From positions 49,819 through 113,818 of IMG/VR virus record IMGVR_UViG_3300010413_000005: 64,000 nt of DNA, one strand, 5' to 3'. This DNA comes from a virus. Numbering within the stretch: the stretch's first letter is position 1; each line of letters starts with the position of its first letter. Below are positions 17,069 through 26,301 of this stretch, piece after piece. A program made the position numbers and the translations under genes. The notes under the pieces are model-generated. The model was not told the origin of the DNA. It did not search any database and saw nothing but the letters and a program-made list of their open reading frames with translations.

Positions 17069-17928
17069 TATAGTATCTGCGCTGTTATTTGATCGTTTGT
17101 AGTTATGTAATCTATCGGATTGGAATACAGAATTCCCTTTACCGTCAAATTATAAAGCTGTCCTTCGGTTTGATCGCTGGTTTTCAGCGTGACCAAGCTA
17201 CCTTCCAAACTCTCTACGCTTTGAACAACCAATCCTCCGTCGAAGGAGTAATTGTTCGAATCCAATATCGCCGCGTTGCTTTCCATGACTTCGCTGAATT
17301 GTACTTCTACGGTGTTCTTGTCTTTGGCCAATACCAAAATCACGGTAGGAGATTGCCCTATGCCGGCGAAAATCATATATTCGCTGTAAATCGGCCGGCC
17401 GCTCGAGCTGATAACAGCTCCGGTGACCGCTCCTTCGTATTCGGCGTCATCCGTCATTTCGTTCACGATGACTTCCACATACAGAGGATAAGATTGACCC
17501 GGAGGCAATACTACACTCTGCGCAAATATGCTTTCCGCTCCTCCGGTAATCGGATTGAAAGAATAGCTGGCCGGATCAATCAGAGCGGCGTTTATCTGTA
17601 CAGATTCTTCGAAATCGATTCTTATCTTGTTGGAAGTCAAGGCGCGTATGTTGGATACCCTCAAAGATGTTATAAAATCAGCGGACAACGAATCAGAAAG
17701 CGATATCGTGTCAGATACGGATTTGGATCCGTAAGTTCCGATTGGAGTTTCTTCGACTTCTATTTCGTCTGTATTTACCACCTCTATTTGCGAACCGGAT
17801 CCGTCGGACAGAACAATCACCAGGCAAAACGATAGGGATATCGATTCGTCCAAAGTTCTTTCGTTAGTCGTAGCGATTGAATCGGACGTGCTTACGGAAT
17901 CGCCTACTGTTTTTTCGTATAAAGCCAT
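17068..17928 (-). CDS. Baseplate-associated protein with DSVSTSDS-type repeats and Ig-like domain
   Basis: A 286-residue protein lying between the gpJ-like and gpI-like genes. The N-terminus holds the same Ser-rich repeat as the giant protein at 34021-38754 (TVGDSVSTSDSIATTNERTL, later SVSDTISLSDSLSADFITSL). The remaining 190 residues form two Ig/SLH-associated-like beta-domains (LTSNKIRIDFEESVQINAAL, KDKNTVEVQFSEVMESNAAI), each with the pattern 'strand, F-S/E-E-V, N-A-A-I/L-D, Y-S-F'. It is probably a virion surface protein. Confidence 0.65.
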   Translation of the reverse strand: MALYEKTVGDSVSTSDSIATTNERTLDESISLSFCLVIVLSDGSGSQIEVVNTDEIEVEETPIGTYGSKSVSDTISLSDSLSADFITSLRVSNIRALTSNKIRIDFEESVQINAALIDPASYSFNPITGGAESIFAQSVVLPPGQSYPLYVEVIVNEMTDDAEYEGAVTGAVISSSGRPIYSEYMIFAGIGQSPTVILVLAKDKNTVEVQFSEVMESNAAILDSNNYSFDGGLVVQSVESLEGSLVTLKTSDQTEGQLYNLTVKGILYSNPIDYITTNDQITAQIL

Positions 17929-17929
17929 A

Positions 17930-20098
17930 CTATGCCTGTTGAATTGTTATATTTATGTTGACCGCTACCGGCAATTCATCTTGGTTCAAGGCTATGTCGG
18001 AAGAAGGAATCGATATGGTCACGTCTTGTATCTCTTCGTTGGTGTCGAATATCTCGTGATACAATCTACGCAAGGAGATGGTTCCTCCGAAATTCCATTC
18101 ATAAGTCACTCCGTCGCTCTTCAACGCTTCCGGACGTATAATTTGTAACAAACGATTGCTTATGGATTCCGCGGTGACGGTATCCGGAGCCGTTACGACA
18201 GCGGTGATATCGACCGTTTTGGGTGTGTATGATACCGATGTGACTTGTGTATTGGTTGTGATGTGTTTTTCTTTTATCGGAGTCGAATACAAATCGCCGT
18301 TGAAGTATTCATCCAATTCGGCCAACTGGGCAGAAGTAGGTTGTCCGCCTCCGGCGCCCACCACTATCAATTTCAATGTTTTGGGTCCGAATCCTTCTTC
18401 TACATACGTCGCTCTGCTGAAAGGGCGCGAACCGTCGCTGGCCACGAACGAGGTGGTAAGAGTAACTGCGTCGGACGGACTCAAAGCCACTTCTTTGATT
18501 CTCAAAGATGCCGGCCCTGCTATTTTGGCTTGTTCAAGACTTTCTTCGGTCGCGCCCTCCGCTTCTTTCCATCCGGTCGCCTGTCTCGGATTCCAAATCG
18601 AATTCACGTAAGTCAACCCGGTCTTGTCTATGACCACCGTGTTGGCGCCTACGTTTCCGTCGTTGTTGGCGTCGACTCTGTACGATAGAGAGATATTTCC
18701 CTGTCCCACCGGAGGAATCGCTCCGTTGTTTCCATCTCCGAATACGATGGTTGCCCGATCGTTCTCTCCGAGTTCTATTCTGTAATGTTTGCTTTGCGAC
18801 GTGCTGCTGAGGAAATTATCTACTCTTGTCCACTCTTCGCTGTCCACGGTCAGAATTGTGTAAGTAGAACTGTCTATGAAGTAATCTCGAGTAGTTTGAA
18901 ACCTTTGGTTGGAGTCTCCTGTGGATGAACCTAGTGGATCATCTTCGACGCTACGACCTTGTGTAGCGCTGGCCAGAGCGTATTGTTTCCCGGTGTCTAT
19001 TCTGACTCTTTTCAAAGTCGGATTGGTTCCTCCGGTAGAAGTTATCGTTCTCCATCTAATCCAATACGCAGTTGTTCCATTGATCGCCGTCTTCTGCCAA
19101 TTCAACAGCTCGGTCTGCGGTAAAGTGTATTCCAACGCTCCGTCAACAGTCAAATCGGTCGTGTTGTCTACAAAATCGATTCCGGCCGCTTCCAGTTCCT
19201 GCCATTGAGTTCCGACCACGTAATCGTTTATGTCAGTAGACGGAGTAGTTTGTCCGAGAAGTCCTGTGGTAGCTATGTTCGCGGTTCCTGTCCAAGTGGA
19301 AACCACGTCTTCATAGGCTCCGGTATCGTGGCAACGAACTCTGACCACCGCTCCGTTTCTGTTGGACGATCCCAGCAATCCGGTCAAATTGAAAGTCAAT
19401 TGAGAACCGCCATCAATTACCGAATCAGGCTGTATATCGTCCCAATCTCCGTCGAAGAACTCCCATATGCCATTGATGTTGGCCATCGCCGTATCTACGT
19501 CGAAATCCAATTCATTCCACATTACAGAGTCGTGTCCGAAGTAGACCTTATCGCCGGCCGCGTCGATATCCGGAGTCCAGTTGGTTCCAGCATTGGCAGC
19601 GGTGGTGTGATCGGTGAACGCTCCGGCGCTGGATTCTCGATAAACCGCAGTCAACTGGTCGGTTCTGGAAATGGTAACAGCTGTTAGGCACTCGAACGGT
19701 ATAGGCTCCGCGTCTGCTTGTGATCTAGTCGCCGCTTGGGCATCTTCGGATATCAATTCGAACGACGTGCTGAAAGGTTTGCTCAATTCGTAAATCAAGT
19801 CGACGTTCGCCGGAGTCGCCGAACTCAACTCGTAATCGATCAATCGTAACATATCTCTAACAGTTTCGGTCAAACTTGCAGTGGGCAGCGTGTTTTCGTT
19901 CGCTACCATATCCAGGAGAGTATTATTCAAATGTCCTACGCACGCGAACGCTCTTAACAATTGGATGAACGGTTCGAAGTCGCTTTCGTCTGTCAATTCC
20001 GGAACGTTTTGGCGTTTGAATTGGATCAAAGCTTCTAACAGCTGCGGATAATAATACGCAGCGTAGTTGAAGAATGGTACCTGTATTGTGCGAGCCAT
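17930..20098 (-). CDS. Baseplate wedge protein, gpJ-like (T4 gp6 class)
   Basis: A 722-residue protein. The N-terminal 130 residues (ELTDESDFEPFIQLLRAFACVGHLNNTLLDMVANENTLPTA is the core) and the C-terminal half (ALVSP-like LSPSDAVTLTTSFVASDGSRPFSRATYVEEGFGPKTLKLIV, then a TPKTVDITAVVTAP domain) are typical of baseplate J proteins. A long beta-rich insert lies between them (about 170-430). It forms the wedge ring around the tail hub. The gene follows the gp25-like gene, the W-J order of P2. Confidence 0.85.
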   Translation of the reverse strand: MARTIQVPFFNYAAYYYPQLLEALIQFKRQNVPELTDESDFEPFIQLLRAFACVGHLNNTLLDMVANENTLPTASLTETVRDMLRLIDYELSSATPANVDLIYELSKPFSTSFELISEDAQAATRSQADAEPIPFECLTAVTISRTDQLTAVYRESSAGAFTDHTTAANAGTNWTPDIDAAGDKVYFGHDSVMWNELDFDVDTAMANINGIWEFFDGDWDDIQPDSVIDGGSQLTFNLTGLLGSSNRNGAVVRVRCHDTGAYEDVVSTWTGTANIATTGLLGQTTPSTDINDYVVGTQWQELEAAGIDFVDNTTDLTVDGALEYTLPQTELLNWQKTAINGTTAYWIRWRTITSTGGTNPTLKRVRIDTGKQYALASATQGRSVEDDPLGSSTGDSNQRFQTTRDYFIDSSTYTILTVDSEEWTRVDNFLSSTSQSKHYRIELGENDRATIVFGDGNNGAIPPVGQGNISLSYRVDANNDGNVGANTVVIDKTGLTYVNSIWNPRQATGWKEAEGATEESLEQAKIAGPASLRIKEVALSPSDAVTLTTSFVASDGSRPFSRATYVEEGFGPKTLKLIVVGAGGGQPTSAQLAELDEYFNGDLYSTPIKEKHITTNTQVTSVSYTPKTVDITAVVTAPDTVTAESISNRLLQIIRPEALKSDGVTYEWNFGGTISLRRLYHEIFDTNEEIQDVTISIPSSDIALNQDELPVAVNINITIQQA

Positions 20099-20111
20099 AT
20101 CGAACTCCGTT

Positions 20112-20489
20112 CTACACGTTGTTATACGATAACCTGAATTCCTTCTCTTCGTCGCTTTCTAAGCACAAATACGTGAATTTCATAGTCGTAGTTTGCTCTT
20201 CCGAATCCTCTTCCCAAGTTATCGTGTCTTGTCGCAGCGTGAATCTTTCTTGCGCTTCGAATCTCCTAAACATTTCTATGACTTTTCTCTGTATGGCCGA
20301 ACGCGTAACCGGATCGTTGATAGAGAATATCATATCCTCTCCCAATCCTATATTTTGTTGAAAAGCGTTCTCGTTATCGTCAGATCCCAAGGCTAAAGAG
20401 ATGATTTTCAAATCGTTGTCGTCGCCTTCTACCAACGCGGCGCCTCCGTCCGGCCCTACTCCTACTGGTATTTTCAATCCCTTTGGCAT
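20112..20489 (-). CDS. Baseplate wedge protein, gp25/gpW-like
   Basis: A 125-residue protein of lysozyme-like gp25 type. Features are a central ISLALGSDDNENAFQQNIGLGEDMIFSINDP stretch with the conserved acidic/Asn turn, an arginine-rich AIQRKVIEMFRRFEAQERF helix and a terminal beta-hairpin. gp25 initiates sheath polymerisation at the baseplate. The ATG at 20489 has AGGAGAAG upstream and begins nine bases after the stop of the proline-rich gene, which excludes a longer start reading through that gene's repeats. Confidence 0.82.
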   Translation of the reverse strand: MPKGLKIPVGVGPDGGAALVEGDDNDLKIISLALGSDDNENAFQQNIGLGEDMIFSINDPVTRSAIQRKVIEMFRRFEAQERFTLRQDTITWEEDSEEQTTTMKFTYLCLESDEEKEFRLSYNNV

Positions 20490-20497
20490 TTCTTCTC

Positions 20498-20833
20498 CTA
20501 ATCTATCGGGCAAATGGGAACGATTGGGATATCCGGCAATGATGGGAACGCCGGAACTCCCGGAATCGGATTCGGAATGGAAAACGACGGAGGCGTGGGC
20601 AATGTATACGGAACGTCTATGTCCAATATGGGAGGGATCGGCAACTCCGGAGGGAACGCCGGAACTCCCGGAATCGGATTCGGGATCGAAAATGAAGGAA
20701 TGGTAGGTAATGGGAATGGAACGTCTATGTCCAATATGGGAGGGATCGGCAACTCCGGAGGGAACGCCGGAACTCCCGGAATCGGATTCGGGATCGACAA
20801 AGTCGGATATCCTGGAAAATTGCAATTGCTCAT
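20498..20833 (-). CDS. Proline-rich protein with three 36-residue repeats
   Basis: A 111-residue protein made of three copies of a 36-residue unit (core FSIPNPIPGVPAFP-PELPIPPILDIDVP); the last copy is shortened and ends PIVPICPID. Roughly a third of the residues are proline, so it should be extended (polyproline II). It starts with an ATGA overlap on the spike gene and ends just before gp25, so it belongs to the central baseplate. It could cap, thread or wrap the spike, but no known spike-tip (PAAR) motif is visible. Confidence 0.65.
   Translation of the reverse strand: MSNCNFPGYPTLSIPNPIPGVPAFPPELPIPPILDIDVPFPLPTIPSFSIPNPIPGVPAFPPELPIPPILDIDVPYTLPTPPSFSIPNPIPGVPAFPSLPDIPIVPICPID
20547..20800. 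repeat. Three tandem 108-bp repeats
   Basis: Near-identical copies begin at 20547, 20655 and 20763, exactly 108 bases apart, with most differences confined to the spacer near the PYTLP/PFPLP codons. Because the unit is a multiple of three, all frames stay open across it. The repeats encode the 36-residue units of the proline-rich baseplate protein. High identity suggests recent expansion or ongoing recombination. Confidence 0.85.
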
Positions 20834-21738
20834 TGCGTAAATACCTTCAAACTCATTGCCGTTTGCATTTGCGTCAAGAAAGTGGCGGTGGCCGTTACAA
20901 ACGTTGCCAAACCAGCAGGCGGAGATGGAACGCAAGTTCCCAATACGGTAGTCAAAGCGGTCGTCCAAGTAGTCATAGCGGCGAAGAATAGCGTGCCCAT
21001 GATAACGGGTTGAATCGCGGGTTGGCCTCCGAGTTGCATTTTGCCCGCTTCCAACACTGCATCGGCGCAACTAACCGTCAATCCGGCTTGTGCCAAAATC
21101 TGCATATTTCCTCCCTTGATGTCTATCAAACTTCCACTCTTATCGACGACTTTCAAACCGTCCGAATTGGAGCTGTACATATTGCCGTGTTGATCTATGA
21201 TCGTCAATTCTCCGTCCTTGGCATTCATATATATTGTGTGTCCAGTGTGAGTTCCGATAACGATCGAACCATTCTCGTCCATGCCAAAATACGATTTTTT
21301 ATTATCCTCGTTGTTCCATGTGACGGATATCTTTCTTTTTCCATCTGTGTCGTCAAATACGACAACGTGCCCTCCCGGAGTGGCGAATCCGCGACGTTTG
21401 CCGTAATTGGTGAGGAAATCAGGAGGAACCGGAGTCGGAGCTTCGCCTTCTTCGTTACCGAAGTATCTTTTTCCAACCCATTTGGCATCCAAGTTGTCAA
21501 TCGAAGCTTGTCCATATTGTTCATCTTCGTCGGAACCGGTTACCACTTCTATCTCAACAATCTCTCCGACATCGGGCACTATGAACATTCCCCAACCCAA
21601 AACCGGTTCGATCCACATGGGCAGATCACTTTCTTCGTCTCCCAGCAGACCAGAACACGCCACCCTTATTCGCCCTCTCTGTTCCGGATCGTCTATCGAA
21701 GTCACAGTCGCCGGATATCTTTCAGTTGTCATCGACAT
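20830..21738 (-). CDS. Baseplate spike protein, gpV/gp5-like
   Basis: A 302-residue protein. It opens with an OB-fold (YPATVTSIDDPEQRGRIRVACSGLLGDE, then WIEPVLGWGMFIVPDVGEIVEIEV), the signature of VgrG/gp5/gpV spikes. A region of short beta-strands follows (about 140-215, SIVIGTHTGHTIYMNAKDGE, DGLKVVDKSGSLIDIKG), expected to form the triple-stranded beta-helix needle. The final 90 residues are hydrophobic and Thr/Ala-rich. It trimerises to make the membrane-piercing tip under the hub. Confidence 0.85.
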   Translation of the reverse strand: MSMTTERYPATVTSIDDPEQRGRIRVACSGLLGDEESDLPMWIEPVLGWGMFIVPDVGEIVEIEVVTGSDEDEQYGQASIDNLDAKWVGKRYFGNEEGEAPTPVPPDFLTNYGKRRGFATPGGHVVVFDDTDGKRKISVTWNNEDNKKSYFGMDENGSIVIGTHTGHTIYMNAKDGELTIIDQHGNMYSSNSDGLKVVDKSGSLIDIKGGNMQILAQAGLTVSCADAVLEAGKMQLGGQPAIQPVIMGTLFFAAMTTWTTALTTVLGTCVPSPPAGLATFVTATATFLTQMQTAMSLKVFTQ

Positions 21739-21746
21739 AAATTACC

Positions 21747-23024
21747 TCACGGCAGTTTAGGAACTATCTTGCTCGCATTGAAATCGCAAAGATAACCTCC
21801 TCCATCAGCGTTGAATTTGTGAGCAACTCTTGTGAAATAGTATTCTCCGCTCAAGCTTTTGCCCACTCCGTCTATGTTGTGTGTCTGTCTAGACATCAAA
21901 GTCTCGGTCCCGATTGTGGTTCCGCTCGAGAGCATGAAATTCTGTCTTTGTCTCCTATACCATTGTTTAGCCCAAGCTACCAAATCGGCTTCATCCGTAA
22001 AGCGACGATTAGCGACCGCTTCGAAACTGTATTCTCCTATGAACAATTTGATATCGCTACCTGTGGTGTGTTCTTCTTCTATTGCTTGATCGACGACTTT
22101 CAACGTATCGCCGGAAACCGTGACTAACGTTTCCGGAGAATTGTCGTTTGTTTCTTCGATGTTTACTTCCATGATTTTGCCGGTTCTGACGTTTTTGGTT
22201 TGAACCGTTATTTGTGTAATCGCGTCTTGTATCACCAGCTCCGGTTCGAACGACAGAAGAGAAGAAAAGTCTCCTGCGTTGTACTTGAACGTGTACACCT
22301 TTTCTTGCAAATCGGAACGGCTCAATTTATCTGGATCTTTGAAATGTAAAATCCAGGTTCCGTCTTCGTCCGCGTCCACCCAAAAGATAAATCCGGTCAA
22401 ATTGGATATGCCTTGGACAAAATCAAAATCCTTCAATCCCACTTTCTGTATGAAATCATGAGGAGCGTCATGCGTTTGATCAACATCGGTAGCGAATCCG
22501 TAATCTCGAGCGCGATCGATTACCGCGTCGCTGAAACGAACGTCTTTGAATCGCCGGCCGCCTTTGCCCTTCTTTTTTTTGGACTTCTTAGGAGCGCTAA
22601 TCATTTCCGAATCTCTTGTATATCCCACCCATTCTATGAATGGAATATCGCCTTGCGGAAACGAAGGATGGACACGACGTATCACCACAGATCCAATGTA
22701 TTTGGTTTGCGCTCCGTATCCCATGCGAATGGACACTGTGTTTCCGGGTTGAAACAATTTTGAATCTATCAAACTCTCTACGTCTCCGGTTCCGGAACCT
22801 CCAATTCCGCCTATGCTGGCTGCCAATTTGGGAGGAATCATGGATGGAGCGATAACTACACCCTTGGCCATATCTGCCATTCCGTCGGTGCTTTCGTATT
22901 CCAATGTCTTCACCAGTCTGCGAATACCTTCCGGAACCGCTACGCCTTCGATGTACAAATCGAAATTGGGAGCATTCGAACTGACGTCGTCGGTCAACGG
23001 GTTATCTACCGAACTCAATATCAT
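21747..23024 (-). CDS. Tail hub protein, gpD/gp27-like
   Basis: A 425-residue protein with the order of domains of the late-control D/gp27 hub: an N-terminal barrel (PNFDLYIEGVAVPEGIRRLVKTLEYEST), a central VRIGYG-like strand (VSIRMGYGAQTKYIGSVVIRRVHPSFP), a helical insert, and a C-terminal SGEYYFTRVAHKFNADGGYL-like segment. It connects tail tube and spike. The ATG at 23024 (TGATG overlap with the preceding stop, GCGGAG upstream) is preferred to the TTG one codon earlier. A KKSKKKKGKGG basic loop near residue 145 is unusual. Confidence 0.8.
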   Translation of the reverse strand: MILSSVDNPLTDDVSSNAPNFDLYIEGVAVPEGIRRLVKTLEYESTDGMADMAKGVVIAPSMIPPKLAASIGGIGGSGTGDVESLIDSKLFQPGNTVSIRMGYGAQTKYIGSVVIRRVHPSFPQGDIPFIEWVGYTRDSEMISAPKKSKKKKGKGGRRFKDVRFSDAVIDRARDYGFATDVDQTHDAPHDFIQKVGLKDFDFVQGISNLTGFIFWVDADEDGTWILHFKDPDKLSRSDLQEKVYTFKYNAGDFSSLLSFEPELVIQDAITQITVQTKNVRTGKIMEVNIEETNDNSPETLVTVSGDTLKVVDQAIEEEHTTGSDIKLFIGEYSFEAVANRRFTDEADLVAWAKQWYRRQRQNFMLSSGTTIGTETLMSRQTHNIDGVGKSLSGEYYFTRVAHKFNADGGGYLCDFNASKIVPKLP

Positions 23025-23845
23025 CAATACGCTCCGCTGGTTGATGGTTGCAATACGTGAGATACATATGATCCGCCGTTTCGCTCGAGAAACAATATGC
23101 GCAATCTTCTTTGGGCCGTGTCCTTTCTACCGAAAGCGGTTTTCAACGTGGTCGAAGTCTGCTCTATTTTCTTACTTTTGATTCCGTTGATAGCAGGTAG
23201 CGCTACCGTATTTCCGCTGGCCAACAACTGTAATTTGGGATGATTCTTTCTGATTACGTCTCCCAACATCGGATTGTTGTATTCTCTGTAAGCCAACAAT
23301 TCATAGTATTCTCCGTCCTTTACTCGGTGGTATCTAGTGTCGGTTTCCTCTTCGTCGCTCAAACTGTACGGAGTAAATTGTAAAAGAGTCAATCCAAAAG
23401 AAACGCTTCTCAACCCTCCGAACCGGTCCGCGCGACCGTAAGATATGTCAGATATTCCGGTAATGACGCAAGTTTGTTCGAAGTAGCCATCGCCTACCGA
23501 TATCTGCAATATCGGAGGTCGACGTAACTTCTTGTCCATCTTGATCCAACTCTTCAGCTTGTCCAATTTCTTCTTCGGAGATTCGTCCAAAGAGTGCAGT
23601 TTGTAGAATTGAGATCTGAATGAAACGGTATCGTTGTTGCCGTTCACGAATTGGATAACGGAATGTTCCCGATTGAAACCCTTGTGCTGCGCATAATTTG
23701 TGGATAGATTCTCGCTCAAATCCTCCGGCTCAAATTGCCCCTTCAACGTATCGCCGGAATCCAAATTGCGTAGAGACCAAACCGTATCGTTGGAAATCAA
23801 CGACGATAATATGGCCAATCCTGTTCCTGCAAATGAGGTAGCCAC
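23024..23845 (-). CDS. Tail/hub assembly protein with LysM-like C-terminus
   Basis: A 273-residue protein between tape measure and hub, the place of LysM-containing hub-adaptor proteins (Afp7, T4 gp53, PBSX XkdP class). Residues 195-225 (ELLAYREYNNPMLGDVIRKNHPKLQLLASGNTVALP) match the LysM pattern of a short helix, 'I-A/G-x-x-N' and 'G-x-x-I-x-x-P'. The N-terminal part is beta-rich. It starts with GTG, supported by AGAGGTG nearby. Confidence 0.72.
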   Translation of the reverse strand: MATSFAGTGLAILSSLISNDTVWSLRNLDSGDTLKGQFEPEDLSENLSTNYAQHKGFNREHSVIQFVNGNNDTVSFRSQFYKLHSLDESPKKKLDKLKSWIKMDKKLRRPPILQISVGDGYFEQTCVITGISDISYGRADRFGGLRSVSFGLTLLQFTPYSLSDEEETDTRYHRVKDGEYYELLAYREYNNPMLGDVIRKNHPKLQLLASGNTVALPAINGIKSKKIEQTSTTLKTAFGRKDTAQRRLRILFLERNGGSYVSHVLQPSTSGAY

Positions 23846-23856
23846 TATTTCACCTC

Positions 23857-26280
23857 TTACGCCGGAGACGCTCCGTGTTCCAGCGCTATCCTTCGAGCGT
23901 ACGGCTTTGCTTTGAATCCAGCACGCTCATGTATTTGTTGCTTGTGTCTGGAGGACGCGACCGAGATTGCTCGACTATCCACCTTCAAACTGTTATCAAT
24001 CTGCAGACATCTCTTATCTTCCAGATTGACGTTGGCTTCTACTTTGGGCTCCTTCAAAGTGGCTCCCTTGCCCTCCGCAGCTCGAGCGGCGATTTCTTGT
24101 GCAACCTGTGTAGCCGATTTGCCTTCGGTAGCCAACGCCGTTTCTTTGAAGGTATCCATCAATTTCTCTTCGGGAGTCCTTATTTTCGGTTTTGTCACCT
24201 CCGCTTTCGTTTCTTTGACTATCCTGAAAGTTCCTTGTTTGGAGAATTCACGGAGTTCTTTCGGTATCGGGAAATTGATAGCATCTGCCGCTTTGACTAT
24301 CAATTTGATCATAGAAACCAGACCGTTTACGATATCCTCCAAGATAAATTTACCTATCTCTTTGAAAACGTTCAGGACCGGTTTGGCGAACTCTAACAGA
24401 TTTCCCAAACCCATCGCTATCATTCCAAATACGATTCCTACCACTTTCCCGATTATCTTGAACGTTCCGATGAATAACGGCTTCAAAAATGACATGGCTT
24501 GTGCGAATCCGTCGTACATTTCCTTGGCCATGGCTATGACGTACTGTATGAATCCGACTACTTTCACTTTCAAGAATTCGACTGCCGGAGCGGCGAACTC
24601 CATAAATGCGTCAGCTCCGGCGATAATCGCTTCTTTCATGTGTAGCCAAGCGAGAACTGCCACTCCTATCGCGGCCAACACGGGCAAAACGAATACGCTC
24701 GAGAATAACGCTGCTACAAATCCGATTACGGCGCCGATCGCCGATATCGCCGGAACCAACACGGTCGTGATAAAGAAGACTATTCCACCCAATCCCAGCA
24801 AGACCGGAGCGAGCGCTCCGGCGAATATCACAAACATGGTGACGATTTTGGCTATGGATTTCACTCCGCCCTTGCCCAAATCCATTCCGAACTTTTGAGC
24901 CAAAGAAGTGACGTACGAACGGACCGTGACGATGGTGTTTTTCAAAGTCAAGAACGCTTCTCGAATCCCCATCGCTATTTGCACAACTGTGGACCCTGCC
25001 TCGTCTGCGGTCTTTTCTGTCAAACCAGTTTCGGAATTCAATTCCTGTAACACTGTAACTATGCTGCTGAGTCCTTTGACCGCGGATTTTGATCCTCCGG
25101 ATAACGTGTCGATTAGCAATCCGCCCACTTCGATGTTGAATCCTTCGACCGCGGACTTGAGTAAGGTAATTTGTCCTTGGAACGTATCCAAGCGACGTTC
25201 GGCCATTCTTTTAGCGACACCATCGGCTTTTTGAAGTTCTTCGACCAATCCGGTGAACTTGCCTTGTTCGAGCGCCGTCTCCATAGCGCCCACCGCTTTT
25301 TGGCCACGGACACCGAATATCTCGGTCATCATCGCCGCGCGTTTGGTTTTACTGGTGATTTTAGACAATCCGGTTTCGAACGATTTCATCGTACGAATGG
25401 TGTCGATGGAACCGTCTTTGAATTCGTATACCGAACCTCCCAATTGTCGCATATATTCTTGCGCCTTTTCGGACGGTTTGGTCAATTTGATCAGCATATT
25501 CGTGAAACTTGTGCCGGCGATCGATCCTTTCAAACCTGCGTCTGCGAGCACTCCGAGTATTCCGGAGGTCGTTTCGAGCGGAACGCCCATCGTTTTGGCT
25601 TGTGTGGAAGCGTATCGGAACGCTTCTCCGAGTTGGGATATGTTCGTGTTGGTTCGAGCGGAGGTCAAAGCCAACACATCCGCGACTCGAGTAGTTTGAT
25701 CCGCTTGTAGACCCATCCCCTTCAAGACGCTGGCTACAATATCGGTCGCCTCCGCCAAATCCATGCCTTCGGCTGCGGCCGCGTTCATTACGCCGTCCAG
25801 ACCGGTGATGATTTCCGAAGCGTTGAAACCGGCCCTGGCCATATATTGCATGGCTTCGGATGATTGGGTGGCCGAGAAGACGGTAGTGGCACCCATTTGT
25901 TTGGCTTTGAGTTCCAAACGCGACATGTCCTTGTCGGACACATCCAGCAAAATGGCACCTACGTTTGCCATTCCCTGTTCGAAATCTGCGGCCTGCTTTA
26001 CCGCAAAGCCTAGACCTGCAGCAGCTGGCAACGCAGCTACGCCAGCACCTCGCAGCGCGGTGCCCATTTGTTTGACAGCTCCGCCCAACTTGCCCGCAGC
26101 GCCCCTCAACGCCGCGAACGAACTTGTAGCTGCCAAGCCAATTCTATTCAAAGCAGGAGGAACTTGATTCGCCGATCTCACGAACCGGCCGAATTCGTCC
26201 CTTGGCTGCTTCATGGCCCGAACACCTTGGTTGCCGTCGAACGTAAAAACGCCGCCCAAGCCTATTCTTTCCAGGGCCAT
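23857..26280 (-). CDS. Tail tape measure protein (TP901 family)
   Basis: An 807-residue protein that sets tail length. Residues 95-340 carry the TP901 tape-measure core (FEQGMANVGAIL, MGATTVFSATQSSEAMQYMARAGF, AEATDIVASVLKGMGL, then GSIAGTSFTNMLIKLTKPS). Several long hydrophobic segments follow between about 430 and 650 (membrane-active stretches), and then a charged helical end. It lies directly behind the frameshifted tail chaperone gene, the usual order. At about 1.5 angstrom per residue the length predicts a tail near 120 nm. Confidence 0.9.
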   Translation of the reverse strand: MALERIGLGGVFTFDGNQGVRAMKQPRDEFGRFVRSANQVPPALNRIGLAATSSFAALRGAAGKLGGAVKQMGTALRGAGVAALPAAAGLGFAVKQAADFEQGMANVGAILLDVSDKDMSRLELKAKQMGATTVFSATQSSEAMQYMARAGFNASEIITGLDGVMNAAAAEGMDLAEATDIVASVLKGMGLQADQTTRVADVLALTSARTNTNISQLGEAFRYASTQAKTMGVPLETTSGILGVLADAGLKGSIAGTSFTNMLIKLTKPSEKAQEYMRQLGGSVYEFKDGSIDTIRTMKSFETGLSKITSKTKRAAMMTEIFGVRGQKAVGAMETALEQGKFTGLVEELQKADGVAKRMAERRLDTFQGQITLLKSAVEGFNIEVGGLLIDTLSGGSKSAVKGLSSIVTVLQELNSETGLTEKTADEAGSTVVQIAMGIREAFLTLKNTIVTVRSYVTSLAQKFGMDLGKGGVKSIAKIVTMFVIFAGALAPVLLGLGGIVFFITTVLVPAISAIGAVIGFVAALFSSVFVLPVLAAIGVAVLAWLHMKEAIIAGADAFMEFAAPAVEFLKVKVVGFIQYVIAMAKEMYDGFAQAMSFLKPLFIGTFKIIGKVVGIVFGMIAMGLGNLLEFAKPVLNVFKEIGKFILEDIVNGLVSMIKLIVKAADAINFPIPKELREFSKQGTFRIVKETKAEVTKPKIRTPEEKLMDTFKETALATEGKSATQVAQEIAARAAEGKGATLKEPKVEANVNLEDKRCLQIDNSLKVDSRAISVASSRHKQQIHERAGFKAKPYARRIALEHGASPA

Positions 26281-26301
26281 GTGCTACCTTTCTTCGATCT
26301 C

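Noticed and set aside
20490-20825. Second open frame through the 108-bp repeats (Ser/Asp/Gly-rich), in frame with the gp25-like gene
   Set aside because: The gp25 ATG at 20489 has its own AGGAG and the proline-rich frame has a coupled ATGA start; the Ser-rich frame is a shadow kept open by the repeat length being a multiple of three.
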